Positions 1-10,400 of a stretch of DNA of 64,000 nucleotides are shown one piece after another (positions within the stretch are counted from its first letter, which is position 1; each line of letters begins with the position of its first letter). A model generated the notes under the pieces. It had not been told where the DNA came from, made no database searches, and worked only from the letters and a program-made list of their open reading frames with translations. Both the position numbers and the translations under genes were made by a program. Source of the stretch: Mycobacteroides immunogenum (GTDB lineage Bacteria; Actinomycetota; Actinomycetes; Mycobacteriales; Mycobacteriaceae); the NCBI RefSeq assembly GCF_001605725.1, contig NZ_CP011530.1, positions 2,976,001 to 3,040,000 on the forward strand. Direction: 5' to 3'.

Positions 1-118
1 CGACGCACAGGTGCAGCTGCCGCTGCCCTTCCCCGGTCCTACGGATGATCGCGATTTCCCATGGCTGACGCCCGGGGTGAAGTCCGGTGGTCTCGGTGTC
101 GAGAAAAACCAGCGCCAT
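1..118 (-). CDS. Exonuclease (RNase T/DnaQ DEDD family), 5' part only
   Basis: Thirty-nine codons of a reading frame that starts at an ATG (118..116) and runs off the left edge of the window. The start of the protein reads MALVFLDTETTGLHPG, which contains the exonuclease motif I (DxExTG) of the DEDD 3'-5' exonuclease superfamily; the Asp and Glu of this motif bind the catalytic metal ions. An AGAGGA ribosome-binding site lies 7 nt before the ATG. The rest of the domain (motifs II and III) is outside the window, so the substrate cannot be judged: it could be a DnaQ-like proofreading subunit, an oligoribonuclease-type enzyme or a phage-type exonuclease. It lies downstream of meaB on the same strand but is separated by a repeat-containing gap, so it may be transcribed separately. 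Confidence 0.75.
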   Translation of the reverse strand, partial: MALVFLDTETTGLHPGRQPWEIAIIRRTGEGQRQLHLCV

Positions 119-153
119 GCGGACATCCTCTCGCGAGCGACACCTCAGGTAGG

Positions 154-193
154 CACATACCGACGTGTTTGTGTGCGCAACGCCGCGCCCGCG
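154..193 (-). repeat. Dispersed intergenic repeat, copy C
   Basis: Read on the minus strand this begins with GCGCGGCGTTGCGCAC, then AAACACG and a degenerate tail. The first 16 bases are identical to the copy at 49852-49909, and a diverged copy lies at 22204-22237. It fills the gap between meaB and the exonuclease gene. Its role is unknown; position and GC-rich palindromic character suggest an intergenic structural repeat. Confidence 0.5.
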
Positions 194-195
194 GT

Positions 196-1175
196 CTACG
201 AGCTGAGGCTGAGCAATCGTTCGGCGGCCAGCGCGGGGGTCAAGGTGCCCTCACGCACTTGCTGCTCGATATCGGCGCGTGACGCCCTCACATCGGGCGC
301 GTTGAGCACCCGGTCCAGTACCGCGTCGCGCACCATCGCCCACATCCAGTCCACCTGTTGGCGACGGCGTTTGGCCTCGAACTCGCCCGCCTCGGTGAGC
401 ACCGCACGGTGCCGCAGCACGGTGTCCCACATCTCGGACACGCCGGTGTTCTCCAACGCGCTCATGGTGAGAACCGGTGGGCGCCACAAGGTGTCATGCG
501 GGTAGATCAGGCGCAAGGCCCCGGACAGCTCGCGGGCGGCCTTCTTGGCTTCGATGGCATGCGCCCCGTCTGCCTTGTTCACCACCACGATGTCGGCGAG
601 CTCCAGCACACCCTTCTTGATGCCCTGCAGCTGATCTCCGGTACGCGCCAATGTCAGGAAGACAAAGGTGTCAACCATATTGGCGACGGTTACCTCGGAC
701 TGTCCGACACCGACCGTCTCGATGAGAATGACGTCGAAGCCCGCGGCCTCGAGCAGCACCACCGTCTCACGGGTGGCCTTGGCCACCCCGCCCAAGGTTC
801 CCGAAGTCGGCGATGGGCGGATGTAGGCGTCGGGATGCACCGAGAGCCGGCCCATCCGCGTCTTGTCACCCAGGATGGACCCACCGGTGCGCGTCGACGA
901 CGGGTCGACGGCCAACACGGCCACGCGGTGCCCCTGCTCGATGAGGTACATCCCGAGTGCCTCAATGGTGGTCGACTTCCCCACCCCGGGCACTCCGGTA
1001 ATGCCTACGCGCAGCGCATTTCCGCCCTCGGGAGACAGCTCCAGCAGTAACTGCTGTGCCCGCGCGCGGTGATCCTGACGGGTCGACTCCACCAGGGTGA
1101 TCGCCCGTGCCAGCCCGGAACGGTCTCCCGACCGGATCAGTTCCGCCAGATTGTCAGGTGACAGTGTTTCCGGCA

Positions 1176-1176
<1 letters not shown>
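196..1176 (-). CDS. meaB: Methylmalonyl-CoA mutase-associated GTPase MeaB
   Basis: A G3E-type P-loop GTPase of 326 residues that chaperones adenosylcobalamin-dependent methylmalonyl-CoA mutase, gating cofactor loading and protecting the holoenzyme from inactivation. The Walker A motif GVPGVGKST is at residues 61-69, a VDPSS switch-region motif is near 92 and the NKAD guanine-specificity motif is near 200. The ATG overlaps the mutB stop by one base (TGATG), so translation is coupled and the genes form the operon mutA-mutB-meaB. Homologues are also named ArgK, but the position directly after mutB settles the role here. Rv1496 is the M. tuberculosis counterpart by gene order. Confidence 0.95.
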
Positions 1177-3446
<2,270 letters not shown>

Positions 3447-3447
3447 G

Positions 3448-5271
3448 TCACGCCCCCAATTTGGTCAGCATGGCCGAAAGCGCTTCGACAGCATTGATTT
3501 TCATGGTCAGATATCCGTCCGGCCGTGACGCGTCCGCCACCTCGGCCACGGCCTTCTCGGGGCCTGCGAGGTAGACGTCGGTGATGCCGGCCGCCCGGGC
3601 CGCGTCGACAACCGCAGCCACCTCGGCGGCATACCGCGCGTCGGTGCCGCAGATGACGGCGATACGCGCTCCGGCTTCGGTCACCGCGGCAGCGACCGTG
3701 CTCGCGTCACGTGTGCCCGGGTTGACGACTTCGATGCCGCCGGAGGCCAACAGGTTGGCGGCGAATGTGGTGCGCACGTTGTGCTCAGCCAGCGGCCCCA
3801 GCGGCAGCAGCAGCGCCAGCGGACGCGCGCCGGAGGACGCCAGGAAGACGTCCGAACGATCCCGCAGTGCCTCGAAATCTGCCGCATACCGGTAGCCCGA
3901 GGCAGGATGCGGCGGCAAGGGCTCCTCCGACAGGTTGGGGAACTCATTAACTCCCGTCACCGACGTGCGGCGATGGGCGATATCGTCGGCACGCGCGGCA
4001 CGGGTCGCCGCGACACGTTCCCGGATCAGCCCGGCCGCGGCCTCGTAGCCGCCCGCGCCTTCAATCTCGGCGAACAGCGACCACGCCTGCTGCGCAAGGG
4101 TTTCCGTCAGGTCTTCGATGAACCAGGAGCCACCACCAGGATCGAGCACCCGCCCGACATGCGACTCCTCGATGAGCAGCAGCTGGGTGTTGCGCGCGAT
4201 GCGGGCGGAGAAGGCCGGGGACACCGAACCCAGACCGCCGGGAATCGCGTCGTCGAATCGCCGCACTCGAACGCTATCGGCGCCGCCGACGCCGGCGCCA
4301 AAGGCGGCCAGCGTAGTGCGCAGCATGTTCACCCACGGATCACGCTGGGCCATCATCGGCTCGGAGGTCACCGCATGCATGACGGTGCCACCGCCATCGG
4401 GCACGCCCGCCACCTCGGCCACTCGCGCCCAGAGCACCCGCGCGGCGCGGAACTTGGCGATGGACAAGAACTGATCATCTGTCGCCGCGAATCGGAAACT
4501 GATCTGCTGCAACGCTTCTGAGATACTCAGCCCGGAATTTTGTAGCAGACGCAGATACGCGACGCCGGCGGCCACCGCCACCGCAAGCTCCTGGCTGTCA
4601 CTGGCACCCAGCTCATGCGCGAGCGTGCCGTCGACGGTGATGGCGCGCACTAGCTCGGTCCGTGCGGCGGCCCGACGCGCCAGGGCCACGGTCTCGTCGG
4701 CCGAAACGCCCACGCGATCCGCGAAGGCATCACCGAGCGGGTCGGCACCCAGGTCGATCACCACCGCCGCTGCGTTTCCGTCATAGGCATCGAGAGTCGC
4801 GAAAAGGGCCTCGGTCACTGCCGCGAGCTCCGCGCCCGCCTCAATCTGAATGGGCGCCAGGTCGAGGTACACGTCCTGCAGCACCCGCCCGATCGCCTCC
4901 GGTCGCGCGCCGGCCAGCACGATGGCGCTGGTTCCCTGACCCAGTGCGTCGAGGATGGCCTCGTTCACCAGCGCCGCATCGGCCGCACCGTCGAACAGCT
5001 CGGCAACCTTCCATCCGCTGTTCACATCGCGGCGCGGATCACCGCCACGTACGAACGGCCACTGTCCGGGCAGCGAGGGCTCGGGGAGCTCGTCAAGCGC
5101 CGTGTACAACGGACGGATAGCGATCCCGTCATACGTGGGCGAATCGAGCAAGCGCTCGGGGTCGGCAGGCAGATCCTCGACCGCTTTGCGGGTCGACTTC
5201 GCCAGCACTCCGGCGACGCCCTTCTGCCATCGGGCGAAGTCACGCCGAATCTCGGGTACCTCAACAGTCAC
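3448..5271 (-). CDS. mutA: Methylmalonyl-CoA mutase small subunit
   Basis: Non-catalytic partner of MutB in the heterodimeric mutase. It keeps the barrel and flavodoxin-like folds, but its C-terminal domain lacks the DxHxxG cobalamin motif, as expected for the beta subunit. I chose the GTG at 5271 (protein begins [12 protein letters not shown]), which has a GGGAGC ribosome-binding site 7 nt upstream and gives 607 residues, close to the usual length. An in-frame start at 5337 would add 22 residues with no family counterpart. It is the first gene of mutA-mutB-meaB; the operon is divergent from the VTT membrane protein gene at 5455. Confidence 0.95.
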   Translation of the reverse strand: MTVEVPEIRRDFARWQKGVAGVLAKSTRKAVEDLPADPERLLDSPTYDGIAIRPLYTALDELPEPSLPGQWPFVRGGDPRRDVNSGWKVAELFDGAADAALVNEAILDALGQGTSAIVLAGARPEAIGRVLQDVYLDLAPIQIEAGAELAAVTEALFATLDAYDGNAAAVVIDLGADPLGDAFADRVGVSADETVALARRAAARTELVRAITVDGTLAHELGASDSQELAVAVAAGVAYLRLLQNSGLSISEALQQISFRFAATDDQFLSIAKFRAARVLWARVAEVAGVPDGGGTVMHAVTSEPMMAQRDPWVNMLRTTLAAFGAGVGGADSVRVRRFDDAIPGGLGSVSPAFSARIARNTQLLLIEESHVGRVLDPGGGSWFIEDLTETLAQQAWSLFAEIEGAGGYEAAAGLIRERVAATRAARADDIAHRRTSVTGVNEFPNLSEEPLPPHPASGYRYAADFEALRDRSDVFLASSGARPLALLLPLGPLAEHNVRTTFAANLLASGGIEVVNPGTRDASTVAAAVTEAGARIAVICGTDARYAAEVAAVVDAARAAGITDVYLAGPEKAVAEVADASRPDGYLTMKINAVEALSAMLTKLGA

Positions 5272-5454
5272 AGAACTGCTCCCAGCTGCTCGTCGTCGAG
5301 CGACATATATGGCACTCCATGCCGAAATGCCTATCACACTTACTCATCAGGCTAAATGACGCCGCCCATTACTTCCCAGTACGGGGGCCGACCCATCCCC
5401 AACGACCGTGTCCCGGTACCCAGCATTCACGCAGGCTCCGTACGCTTAATCACC

Positions 5455-6186
5455 ATGGAGTTCCGGCAGATCTGGCGAGCGGGAGTCGCGACACTGCGAC
5501 GGATACCGCGCCGCCAACTGCTGTGGACCGGCGCCGCTCTTCTCATTGTGATCGCCGCCGTCCGGTTTGTGCCACTGCCAACGGCCCTCCAGATGCGCGA
5601 TTGGGCGCACGACCTCGGCCCATGGTTCCCACTCGCTTTCTTGGGCGCACACACGCTGGTGACGGTGCTGCCCTTTCCGCGGACCGCCTTTACGCTGGCC
5701 GCCGGGCTGCTCTTCGGGACACAACTGGGTGTTCTGCTGGCTGTGGTGGCGAGCACCGCGAGCGCGGTCCTGGCCCTCTGGGCGGTCCGGGCGCTGGGAT
5801 GGAAGCTCAGCGCCCTGCACCATCGGCCCGCGGTGAAAAGCGTGGACGACCAATTGCGGCGCCGCGGATGGATCGCGGTGATGTCGATGCGGCTGATCCC
5901 GGCGGTGCCGTTCTCTGTGCTCAACTACGCAGCAGGTGCCTCGGCCGTACGTGCGTTGCCCTACACGCTGGCCACGTTTGTCGGGCTCTTACCGGGCACG
6001 CTGGCGGTGGTCGTGCTGGGCGACGCGCTGACCGGGCACATCAGCCCGACGCTGTTCGCGGTCTCCCTGGCCACCTCGATGGTCGGGGTACTGGGAATCC
6101 TGTATGAAATCCGGCGCTACAAGCGCACGCACGCCGAGATCGCGGGCCCCGAAGTCTCGGGCGAACCCGAACGCGTCGGCAGCTAG
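5455..6186 (+). CDS. TVP38/TMEM64-family (VTT domain) membrane protein
   Basis: A 243-residue polytopic membrane protein. The central VTT/SNARE-associated region has the typical signature: LPFPRTAFTLAAGLLFG near the middle, then the second conserved block with RLIPAVPFSVLNYAAGAS. Members of this superfamily are lipid scramblase-like or lipid-handling proteins, but the role in mycobacteria is not established. The ATG at 5455 is preferred over an upstream in-frame ATG at 5356 because a TACGCT -10-like box (5441-5446) lies 8 nt before it, suggesting a leaderless transcript, and the hydrophobic core begins soon after. Its stop shares the CTAG at 6183-6186 with the convergent DoxX-like gene. Rv1491c is the positional counterpart. 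Confidence 0.85.
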   Translation: MEFRQIWRAGVATLRRIPRRQLLWTGAALLIVIAAVRFVPLPTALQMRDWAHDLGPWFPLAFLGAHTLVTVLPFPRTAFTLAAGLLFGTQLGVLLAVVASTASAVLALWAVRALGWKLSALHHRPAVKSVDDQLRRRGWIAVMSMRLIPAVPFSVLNYAAGASAVRALPYTLATFVGLLPGTLAVVVLGDALTGHISPTLFAVSLATSMVGVLGILYEIRRYKRTHAEIAGPEVSGEPERVGS

Positions 6187-6578
6187 GCCCGCACCGGCGG
6201 CGCTTCGTCGAATCCCTTGGCAGTCAGAAGAGCGAACAGGGAGAGCAGGCTCGCCGCGGGCAAGGCGTTCACCACCTTGTCGTGGGCACGTATGTGTGCG
6301 CCCACCGCCAAGGTGAAGTAGACGGTCAGCATGAAGGTGGTCAGCCTGCCCAGTGCGGGCCACCGGATTCCACCGAGGAGTCCCGCCGCTGACGCAGTCT
6401 TCACGACGGGAAGCACCCACCAGATGCGTTGTGGGAGACCGACTGTCTCCAGCGACTCTTTGACGGGCTTGATCGGGCCGATACATGCTGCGGCGTCGGC
6501 GACCTGCATGGCCGCCAGCGCCGCCAAGACTTTGGGTTTCGCCAAAACCCGGGGTGATACCAAAGCGTCGTTGCTCAT
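6183..6578 (-). CDS. DoxX-like small membrane protein
   Basis: About 131 residues with four hydrophobic segments and the layout of the DoxX/DoxD-like superfamily: AALAAMQVADAA, VLPVVKTASAAGLLGG, TTFMLTVYFTLAVGAHIRAHD and a final hydrophobic segment. The function in mycobacteria is unknown; relatives are linked to quinone or redox homeostasis. Start choice is uncertain: a GTG at 6581 is followed directly by ATG at 6578, with GGAG just ahead. It ends convergently with the VTT gene, the two stops sharing CTAG. It lies 53 nt downstream of the second microprotein gene on the same strand, so it could be the last gene of the magnesium-type operon. Confidence 0.7.
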   Translation of the reverse strand: MSNDALVSPRVLAKPKVLAALAAMQVADAAACIGPIKPVKESLETVGLPQRIWWVLPVVKTASAAGLLGGIRWPALGRLTTFMLTVYFTLAVGAHIRAHDKVVNALPAASLLSLFALLTAKGFDEAPPVRA

Positions 6579-6631
6579 CACTCCAGTGAACCACTACTCC
6601 AGCGAGCCGACGATGGCACGACCGATTCCCG

Positions 6632-6763
6632 CTAGTGCGGCGCGTGCGCGCCCAAAGACGCGGATATCACGGCCAACGGCGACAGCGCCAGCTGCATGTT
6701 GGCGCGTTCCTGCGGGGTGAGCCGACGACGTTCCCAGAAAAGTCGCAACGCGCGAATACTCAT
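6632..6763 (-). CDS. Microprotein, 43 aa, paralogue of the one at 10013-10150
   Basis: A small gene encoding MSIRALRLFWERRRLTPQER and continuing with a QLALSPLAVISASLGAHAP-type tail. It is clearly paralogous to the 45-residue protein at 10013-10150: both have a basic N-terminus with an aromatic (LFWERRRLTPQERAN versus MWTRHRLTPQERAN), then QLA-SPLAV-SASLGAH. The two flank the magnesium-type transporter operon. There is no signal peptide, and the apolar C-terminal half could be a single short amphipathic or membrane helix. It has no clear ribosome-binding site, but a strong hairpin (6777-6808) lies 13 nt upstream. Function unknown; a regulator or small subunit of the transporter is possible (inference). 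Confidence 0.7.
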   Translation of the reverse strand: MSIRALRLFWERRRLTPQERANMQLALSPLAVISASLGAHAPH

Positions 6764-6776
6764 GTATTCATTGGAC

Positions 6777-6808
6777 GCGGCCGCACCGACACAATCCAGT
6801 GCGGCCGC
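6777..6808 (-). repeat. Strong hairpin before the second microprotein gene
   Basis: A perfect 10-bp inverted repeat, GCGGCCGCAC (6777-6786) and GTGCGGCCGC (6799-6808), with a 12-nt loop, between the transporter stop and the microprotein start. No U-run follows on the minus strand, so it is not a classical terminator; it could be an mRNA processing or stabilising hairpin. Confidence 0.6.
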
Positions 6809-6860
6809 GATATCCCAACGAATTCATTACGCAGCGCGATCACACGCTGCCAATGCCTAT

Positions 6861-8579
6861 TCAGCTCCCGTGCGCGAGCTGAATAGCCTTGACCACCAAC
6901 AGAATGGCACCGACAACCAGGTAGCCCCGAAGCGCGAGCATGCCCAGTTTCGTCCCGGGGCTCCATTTGACCGGTTCGAGCAATGCGAGCGGCGGCATGC
7001 GCCAGGTCCGCGCGTCGACGCCTTCCAGAGCCTTGTTCAACGCCACCGCCGCCGGGTCCGCGCGTTGCCTGCTCGATACCCACCACAGACCGATCCCGAT
7101 CAGTACCGCCAGAATCGAGACGCCCACCGCAAGATCACGGGCGACCTCTACGACGTCCAAATCGGGAAAGAGGGTGGTGGCCATCAGAATGCCGGAAAGA
7201 AACAGCAGCACCCCGACGATGAGCCCGGCAACAATATTGAGCCAGGTTTTGTTGACCCACGGGCCCAGCACTGCCTTGTCGTTACACAGCAACAGCAGGA
7301 ATACGCTCGCGCTGGGCAACAGCAGACCGGCCAGCGCCTGCACCGCGGTGGTCATGAGCCCAAGCGGAGCGTTCGGGATCAGCACGATGGCAGCTCCCAC
7401 ACCGACCATCACGGTGTACGACAGATAGAAGGGCTTGGCGTCCTTGAAACTGCGGTGCAGCGAGTGCTTGAGGCCAAAGGTGTCACCGAACGCATAGCTG
7501 GTCGCCAAGGTAACGGCCGCAGCACCGATGATCGACGCGTCCAGCAGCACGATCGCGAAGATCTTGCCCAGCAGCGGTTGTACCTGCCCCAGCCAGTCGG
7601 CGATCATGCCGGCGTCGCCGTCATCGCCCCACTTGTCCGGCCCCGAGTTACCGGTCGCACGGGCGGCGTAGTCGGCGGTCATCACCAGTGCGGCAGCGCC
7701 GATCACCACCACGAGCGAACCGATGACAGTGTCGGCGCGCTCGTACCCGATGAACCGCGGGGTGATGCGCTTATCGACGATGTTGGACTGCTGGAAGAAG
7801 AGCTGCCACGGCGCCACGGTGGTGCCCACCATGGCGATGATGAGCAATACCGCACCCGAGCTGATACCGCCGTCGATACCCGGAACCACGAAATCGTGTG
7901 CGGCCCTTCCCCACTGCGGATCAGACATCAGGAACATCGGGATCTGCAACAACGTGATTGCGATGAATACGAACATGGCACGCTCCCAGCGCCGGAAACT
8001 CCCGGTGGCCATGATCAATATCAGTGCGATGGCCGCGAAGGGCACCGTGTAGTACTTCGATACTCCGAGATACTCGGAAGCCAGTGCGACACCGATGAAT
8101 TCGGTGACAAGGGTGAGGAAGTTCAAGATGAACAGGTCACCCACCGAGAACCAGCCCCAGCCCCGGCCGAATCGCTCATTGATCAACCGGGCATGCCCAA
8201 CCCCCGTGACGGCGCCGAGCCGGACCACCATCTCCTGATTGACAATCAGGACCGGAATCAGCAGCAACAGCACCCACAGCAGGCTGTACCCGTAGCTCTG
8301 ACCGGCTTGGGCGTAGGTGGCGACACCACCCGCGTCATTGTCACCGACCATCACAATGATGCCCGGTCCCAGGATTGCGGCCATGGTGGCCATCCGCGTC
8401 TTGAAGGTGCGAGCCTGCACGGGATCGCTGACGCTGATCTTGCCGAACGCACCTTCGATATCGCCCAGGTGCGCCGAGTCAAGCACCGCGCTCTTCGGCT
8501 GCGGGGCTTGCACTTTCAGCGGTGCCGCCGCGGTTTCCGCGCCGTTGACGGGGCCGCCGAAGATCCCGTTTTCGGTCAT
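6861..8579 (-). CDS. Nramp-related transporter, probable Mg2+ type (NRMT-like)
   Basis: A 572-residue protein with about 11 membrane segments and an N-terminal cytosolic extension of roughly 60 residues. It belongs to the Nramp/SLC11 fold, but the metal-site motifs are not those of Mn/Fe transporters. The first-helix DPGN is replaced by DNDAGG (80-85), and the sixth-helix motif around MPH reads TTVAPWQ (253-259), so the metal-selecting Met is Ala and the following His is Trp. Loss of that Met is the hallmark of Nramp-related magnesium transporters. The context agrees: an M-box riboswitch starts the operon, and the overlapping upstream gene (ATGA) encodes an MgtE-type sensor. It is probably an Mg2+ importer in the plasma membrane; mntH-like Mn2+ uptake is the alternative. 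Confidence 0.85.
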   Translation of the reverse strand: MTENGIFGGPVNGAETAAAPLKVQAPQPKSAVLDSAHLGDIEGAFGKISVSDPVQARTFKTRMATMAAILGPGIIVMVGDNDAGGVATYAQAGQSYGYSLLWVLLLLIPVLIVNQEMVVRLGAVTGVGHARLINERFGRGWGWFSVGDLFILNFLTLVTEFIGVALASEYLGVSKYYTVPFAAIALILIMATGSFRRWERAMFVFIAITLLQIPMFLMSDPQWGRAAHDFVVPGIDGGISSGAVLLIIAMVGTTVAPWQLFFQQSNIVDKRITPRFIGYERADTVIGSLVVVIGAAALVMTADYAARATGNSGPDKWGDDGDAGMIADWLGQVQPLLGKIFAIVLLDASIIGAAAVTLATSYAFGDTFGLKHSLHRSFKDAKPFYLSYTVMVGVGAAIVLIPNAPLGLMTTAVQALAGLLLPSASVFLLLLCNDKAVLGPWVNKTWLNIVAGLIVGVLLFLSGILMATTLFPDLDVVEVARDLAVGVSILAVLIGIGLWWVSSRQRADPAAVALNKALEGVDARTWRMPPLALLEPVKWSPGTKLGMLALRGYLVVGAILLVVKAIQLAHGS

Positions 8580-9880
8580 GGCGTGACCCCATCCGGGTTC
8601 GATGCGACCTGACGCACCGGACGCGGGGCCGGTTCACGACGGCGCCAATCCTCGGGGATGAGTGCGGCCAGCACGTCGTCATAGGTGACCACGCCGAGCA
8701 CCTTGTCGCCCTCGTCGACGACAGGGATCAACGCCAGGTTGTAGTCCGCCATCAACAACGCGACATCGGTGAGGTCGGCCTCCGGTGCCACCCGCACCGG
8801 ATCGTCGTCCATGATGGATTCCACGGCGGCTCCGCTGTCGGCTTGCAGGAGACGGATCACCGACACCACACCCACCAATTCGCCGTTGTCGGCGACCACA
8901 TGCACCTTCAGCAGCGCCTCGGGCTGCAGAGACGTGGCGGCGGAGATCGCGGCCAGTGCATCGCCGATGGTGCTGCCCAGGACGCAGGACACGATGTCTA
9001 CGTTCATCAGACCGCCGGCCGACTCCGGGCTGAACCCCATCAAGGTGACCACCTTGGTGCGTTGCGGTGCCGGCATCAGGTCCAGGACAGCCCTGCGGCG
9101 AGACTGCCGCAGGTCGAAGACCGCGTCCGCCGCGTCGTCCGCGCGCATGCGGCCCAGCAGGGCCGCGACATCAGAATCCGACATGTCTTCGAAGAGCTTG
9201 CTGGCCTTCTCGGAGTCGAGTTCCTCGAACACGTCGGCCTCAAGTTCGGGGTTGGCACGGACCCGGTCCAGGATCTCCCCGCCCTCTTCTTTGGTGGCCT
9301 CCTCCAGTAGGTCCGCGATTTCGGCGGGCTTGAGGGTGTTCACCCGCCCGCCGACGCGGCGCGCCAGGAGCGAACCGCCGTGCCCGATCATGGGTTCGAA
9401 GGCCTTCCAATCCCTACCCGCCTGGCCCGCTCCAGCCTTGATCAATCCGAAGAACCTTGCCGGACGGCGGGTATCGAGACGAGCGAGAATCCATCCCTCG
9501 GCGGTTTCCACGAGCTCGATGTCGTAGGCGTGCACCAGCTCGGCGTTGTCGACGTCGATGAAGCGGTGGTCGAGCACGTCCTCGTCCAGCAGGTACTCAC
9601 CGCCGCGACGTTCAAATCCCCTGAGGTCAACCTTGTTCTTACTCAACTCAATTCGATGCGGTGCGACGGCAGAGACCACGTCCGACGAGACGAAGACGGT
9701 GCGTCCGCCCATGTCCACCACATACCCGGTAACGAGCGGGTACTCATCCGAGCCGCGAAGCCGAACGATCACATCCTCCAGGCGGCCGATGGCGTCGCCC
9801 GAACGCGCGACGACCGGCGCCTTCAGCAGATCGGAGAATTGAATTACTCGCGGCGTAGCCGCCTTATTCGAAGTAGCCAT
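8576..9880 (-). CDS. Soluble PRC-barrel / MgtE_N / tandem-CBS protein
   Basis: 434 residues with no membrane segment. In order: two PRC-barrel-like domains (about 20-80 and 95-170), an MgtE intracellular N-domain (about 183-285, rich in helices such as PAEIADLLEEATKEEGG) and a CBS pair (about 290-412). In MgtE channels the N and CBS domains bind Mg2+ and gate a pore; here the pore is absent. The next gene is an Nramp-type transporter overlapping by 4 nt, so this protein is probably its Mg2+-sensing partner. A GAGGAG ribosome-binding site lies 6 nt before the ATG, with a long hairpin (9902-9945) just ahead. Rv1232c of M. tuberculosis has the same layout and nearly the same length. Confidence 0.88.
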   Translation of the reverse strand: MATSNKAATPRVIQFSDLLKAPVVARSGDAIGRLEDVIVRLRGSDEYPLVTGYVVDMGGRTVFVSSDVVSAVAPHRIELSKNKVDLRGFERRGGEYLLDEDVLDHRFIDVDNAELVHAYDIELVETAEGWILARLDTRRPARFFGLIKAGAGQAGRDWKAFEPMIGHGGSLLARRVGGRVNTLKPAEIADLLEEATKEEGGEILDRVRANPELEADVFEELDSEKASKLFEDMSDSDVAALLGRMRADDAADAVFDLRQSRRRAVLDLMPAPQRTKVVTLMGFSPESAGGLMNVDIVSCVLGSTIGDALAAISAATSLQPEALLKVHVVADNGELVGVVSVIRLLQADSGAAVESIMDDDPVRVAPEADLTDVALLMADYNLALIPVVDEGDKVLGVVTYDDVLAALIPEDWRRREPAPRPVRQVASNPDGVTP

Positions 9881-9901
9881 GCCGACTCCTCAGCGTTTGA
9901 A

Positions 9902-9945
9902 CCAATACGCTCCGTCCGCCCTGGTGGGCGGGCGAAGCGTATTGG
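9902..9945 (-). repeat. Long hairpin between microprotein and CBS gene
   Basis: Outer arms CCAATACGCT (9902-9911) and AGCGTATTGG (9936-9945) form a perfect 10-bp stem. Inside it, CCGCCC and GGGCGG form a second stem around a TGGT loop. On the transcript it ends 21 nt before the CBS-protein start codon and leaves the ribosome-binding site free. No U-run follows, so it may be a stabiliser or attenuator rather than a terminator. Confidence 0.65.
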
Positions 9946-10012
9946 CCTCGAATGAATTCCGAATGTCCACGAACTGTGAATCAGCTGTGCGTGGTGATAT
10001 TTGGCCGCCGAA

Positions 10013-10150
10013 CTACCGCGGCGGGTGCGCCCCGAGCGACGCCGAAACAACGGCGAGCGGCGAGTACGCCAGTTGCAGGTTGGCGCGCTCTTGCGGGGTC
10101 AGGCGGTGCCGAGTCCACATCCGGCGGACTGCGTTGAATGTCATGGTCAT
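10013..10150 (-). CDS. Microprotein, 45 aa, first gene of the M-box operon
   Basis: The protein begins MTMTFNAVRRMWTRHRLTPQ and ends with SPLAVVSASLGAHPPR. A perfect AAGGAG ribosome-binding site lies 7 nt before the ATG at 10150, which supports real translation. It is the first reading frame with a good start after the Mg2+ riboswitch and is 132 nt ahead of the CBS/MgtE_N gene. A paralogue (6632-6763) sits after the transporter gene. The conserved core LTPQERAN-QLA-SPLAV-SASLGAH in both copies shows selection at protein level. Function unknown; a small modulator of the Mg transporter or sensor is plausible. Confidence 0.8.
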   Translation of the reverse strand: MTMTFNAVRRMWTRHRLTPQERANLQLAYSPLAVVSASLGAHPPR

Positions 10151-10172
10151 GATCGGGCTCCTTATCGGGAGA

Positions 10173-10251
10173 GCCGCATACCCAAGCTCAAACGTCAAAG
10201 ACGTTGACTCAAAAGAAGATTCATCCTTGAACGAGCGACAAGGTATGCGGC
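10173..10251 (-). repeat. Inverted repeat in the operon leader
   Basis: GCCGCATACC (10173-10182) and GGTATGCGGC (10242-10251) can pair perfectly over 10 bp and enclose a smaller hairpin AACGTC-AAA-GACGTT (10191-10205). The structure ends about 12 nt before the AAGGAG site of the first microprotein, so it could control access to that site. Confidence 0.55.
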
Positions 10252-10286
10252 AGCTGTTGTCTATGCGGACTATCGCCGGATATCAC
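10221..10286 (-). CDS. Possible 21-aa leader peptide
   Basis: A GTG-started frame of 21 codons in the leader between the M-box and the first microprotein. A perfect AAGGAGG lies at 10299-10305, but 12 nt from the GTG, which is longer than usual. Its 3' half overlaps the upstream arm of the inverted repeat at 10242-10251, so ribosome position could alter that hairpin. It has no recognised family and may be chance. Confidence 0.25.
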   Translation of the reverse strand: MISGDSPHRQQLPHTLSLVQG

Positions 10287-10400
10287 GGGTGTGCCTCACC
10301 TCCTTGCCGCCGGGGCGCACGCGGGCGCCAACTGTAGGCACAGCGACCACGAGAAGGAATTGCCGAACAGCGACGCCGCCCGGCACGCACCCCTCTCGTC

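Noticed and set aside
6696..8612. A 638-residue open frame antisense to the Nramp-type gene
   Set aside because: Composition is rich in His, Gln, Arg and Asp without hydrophobic core or motifs, and the opposite strand encodes a recognisable transporter.
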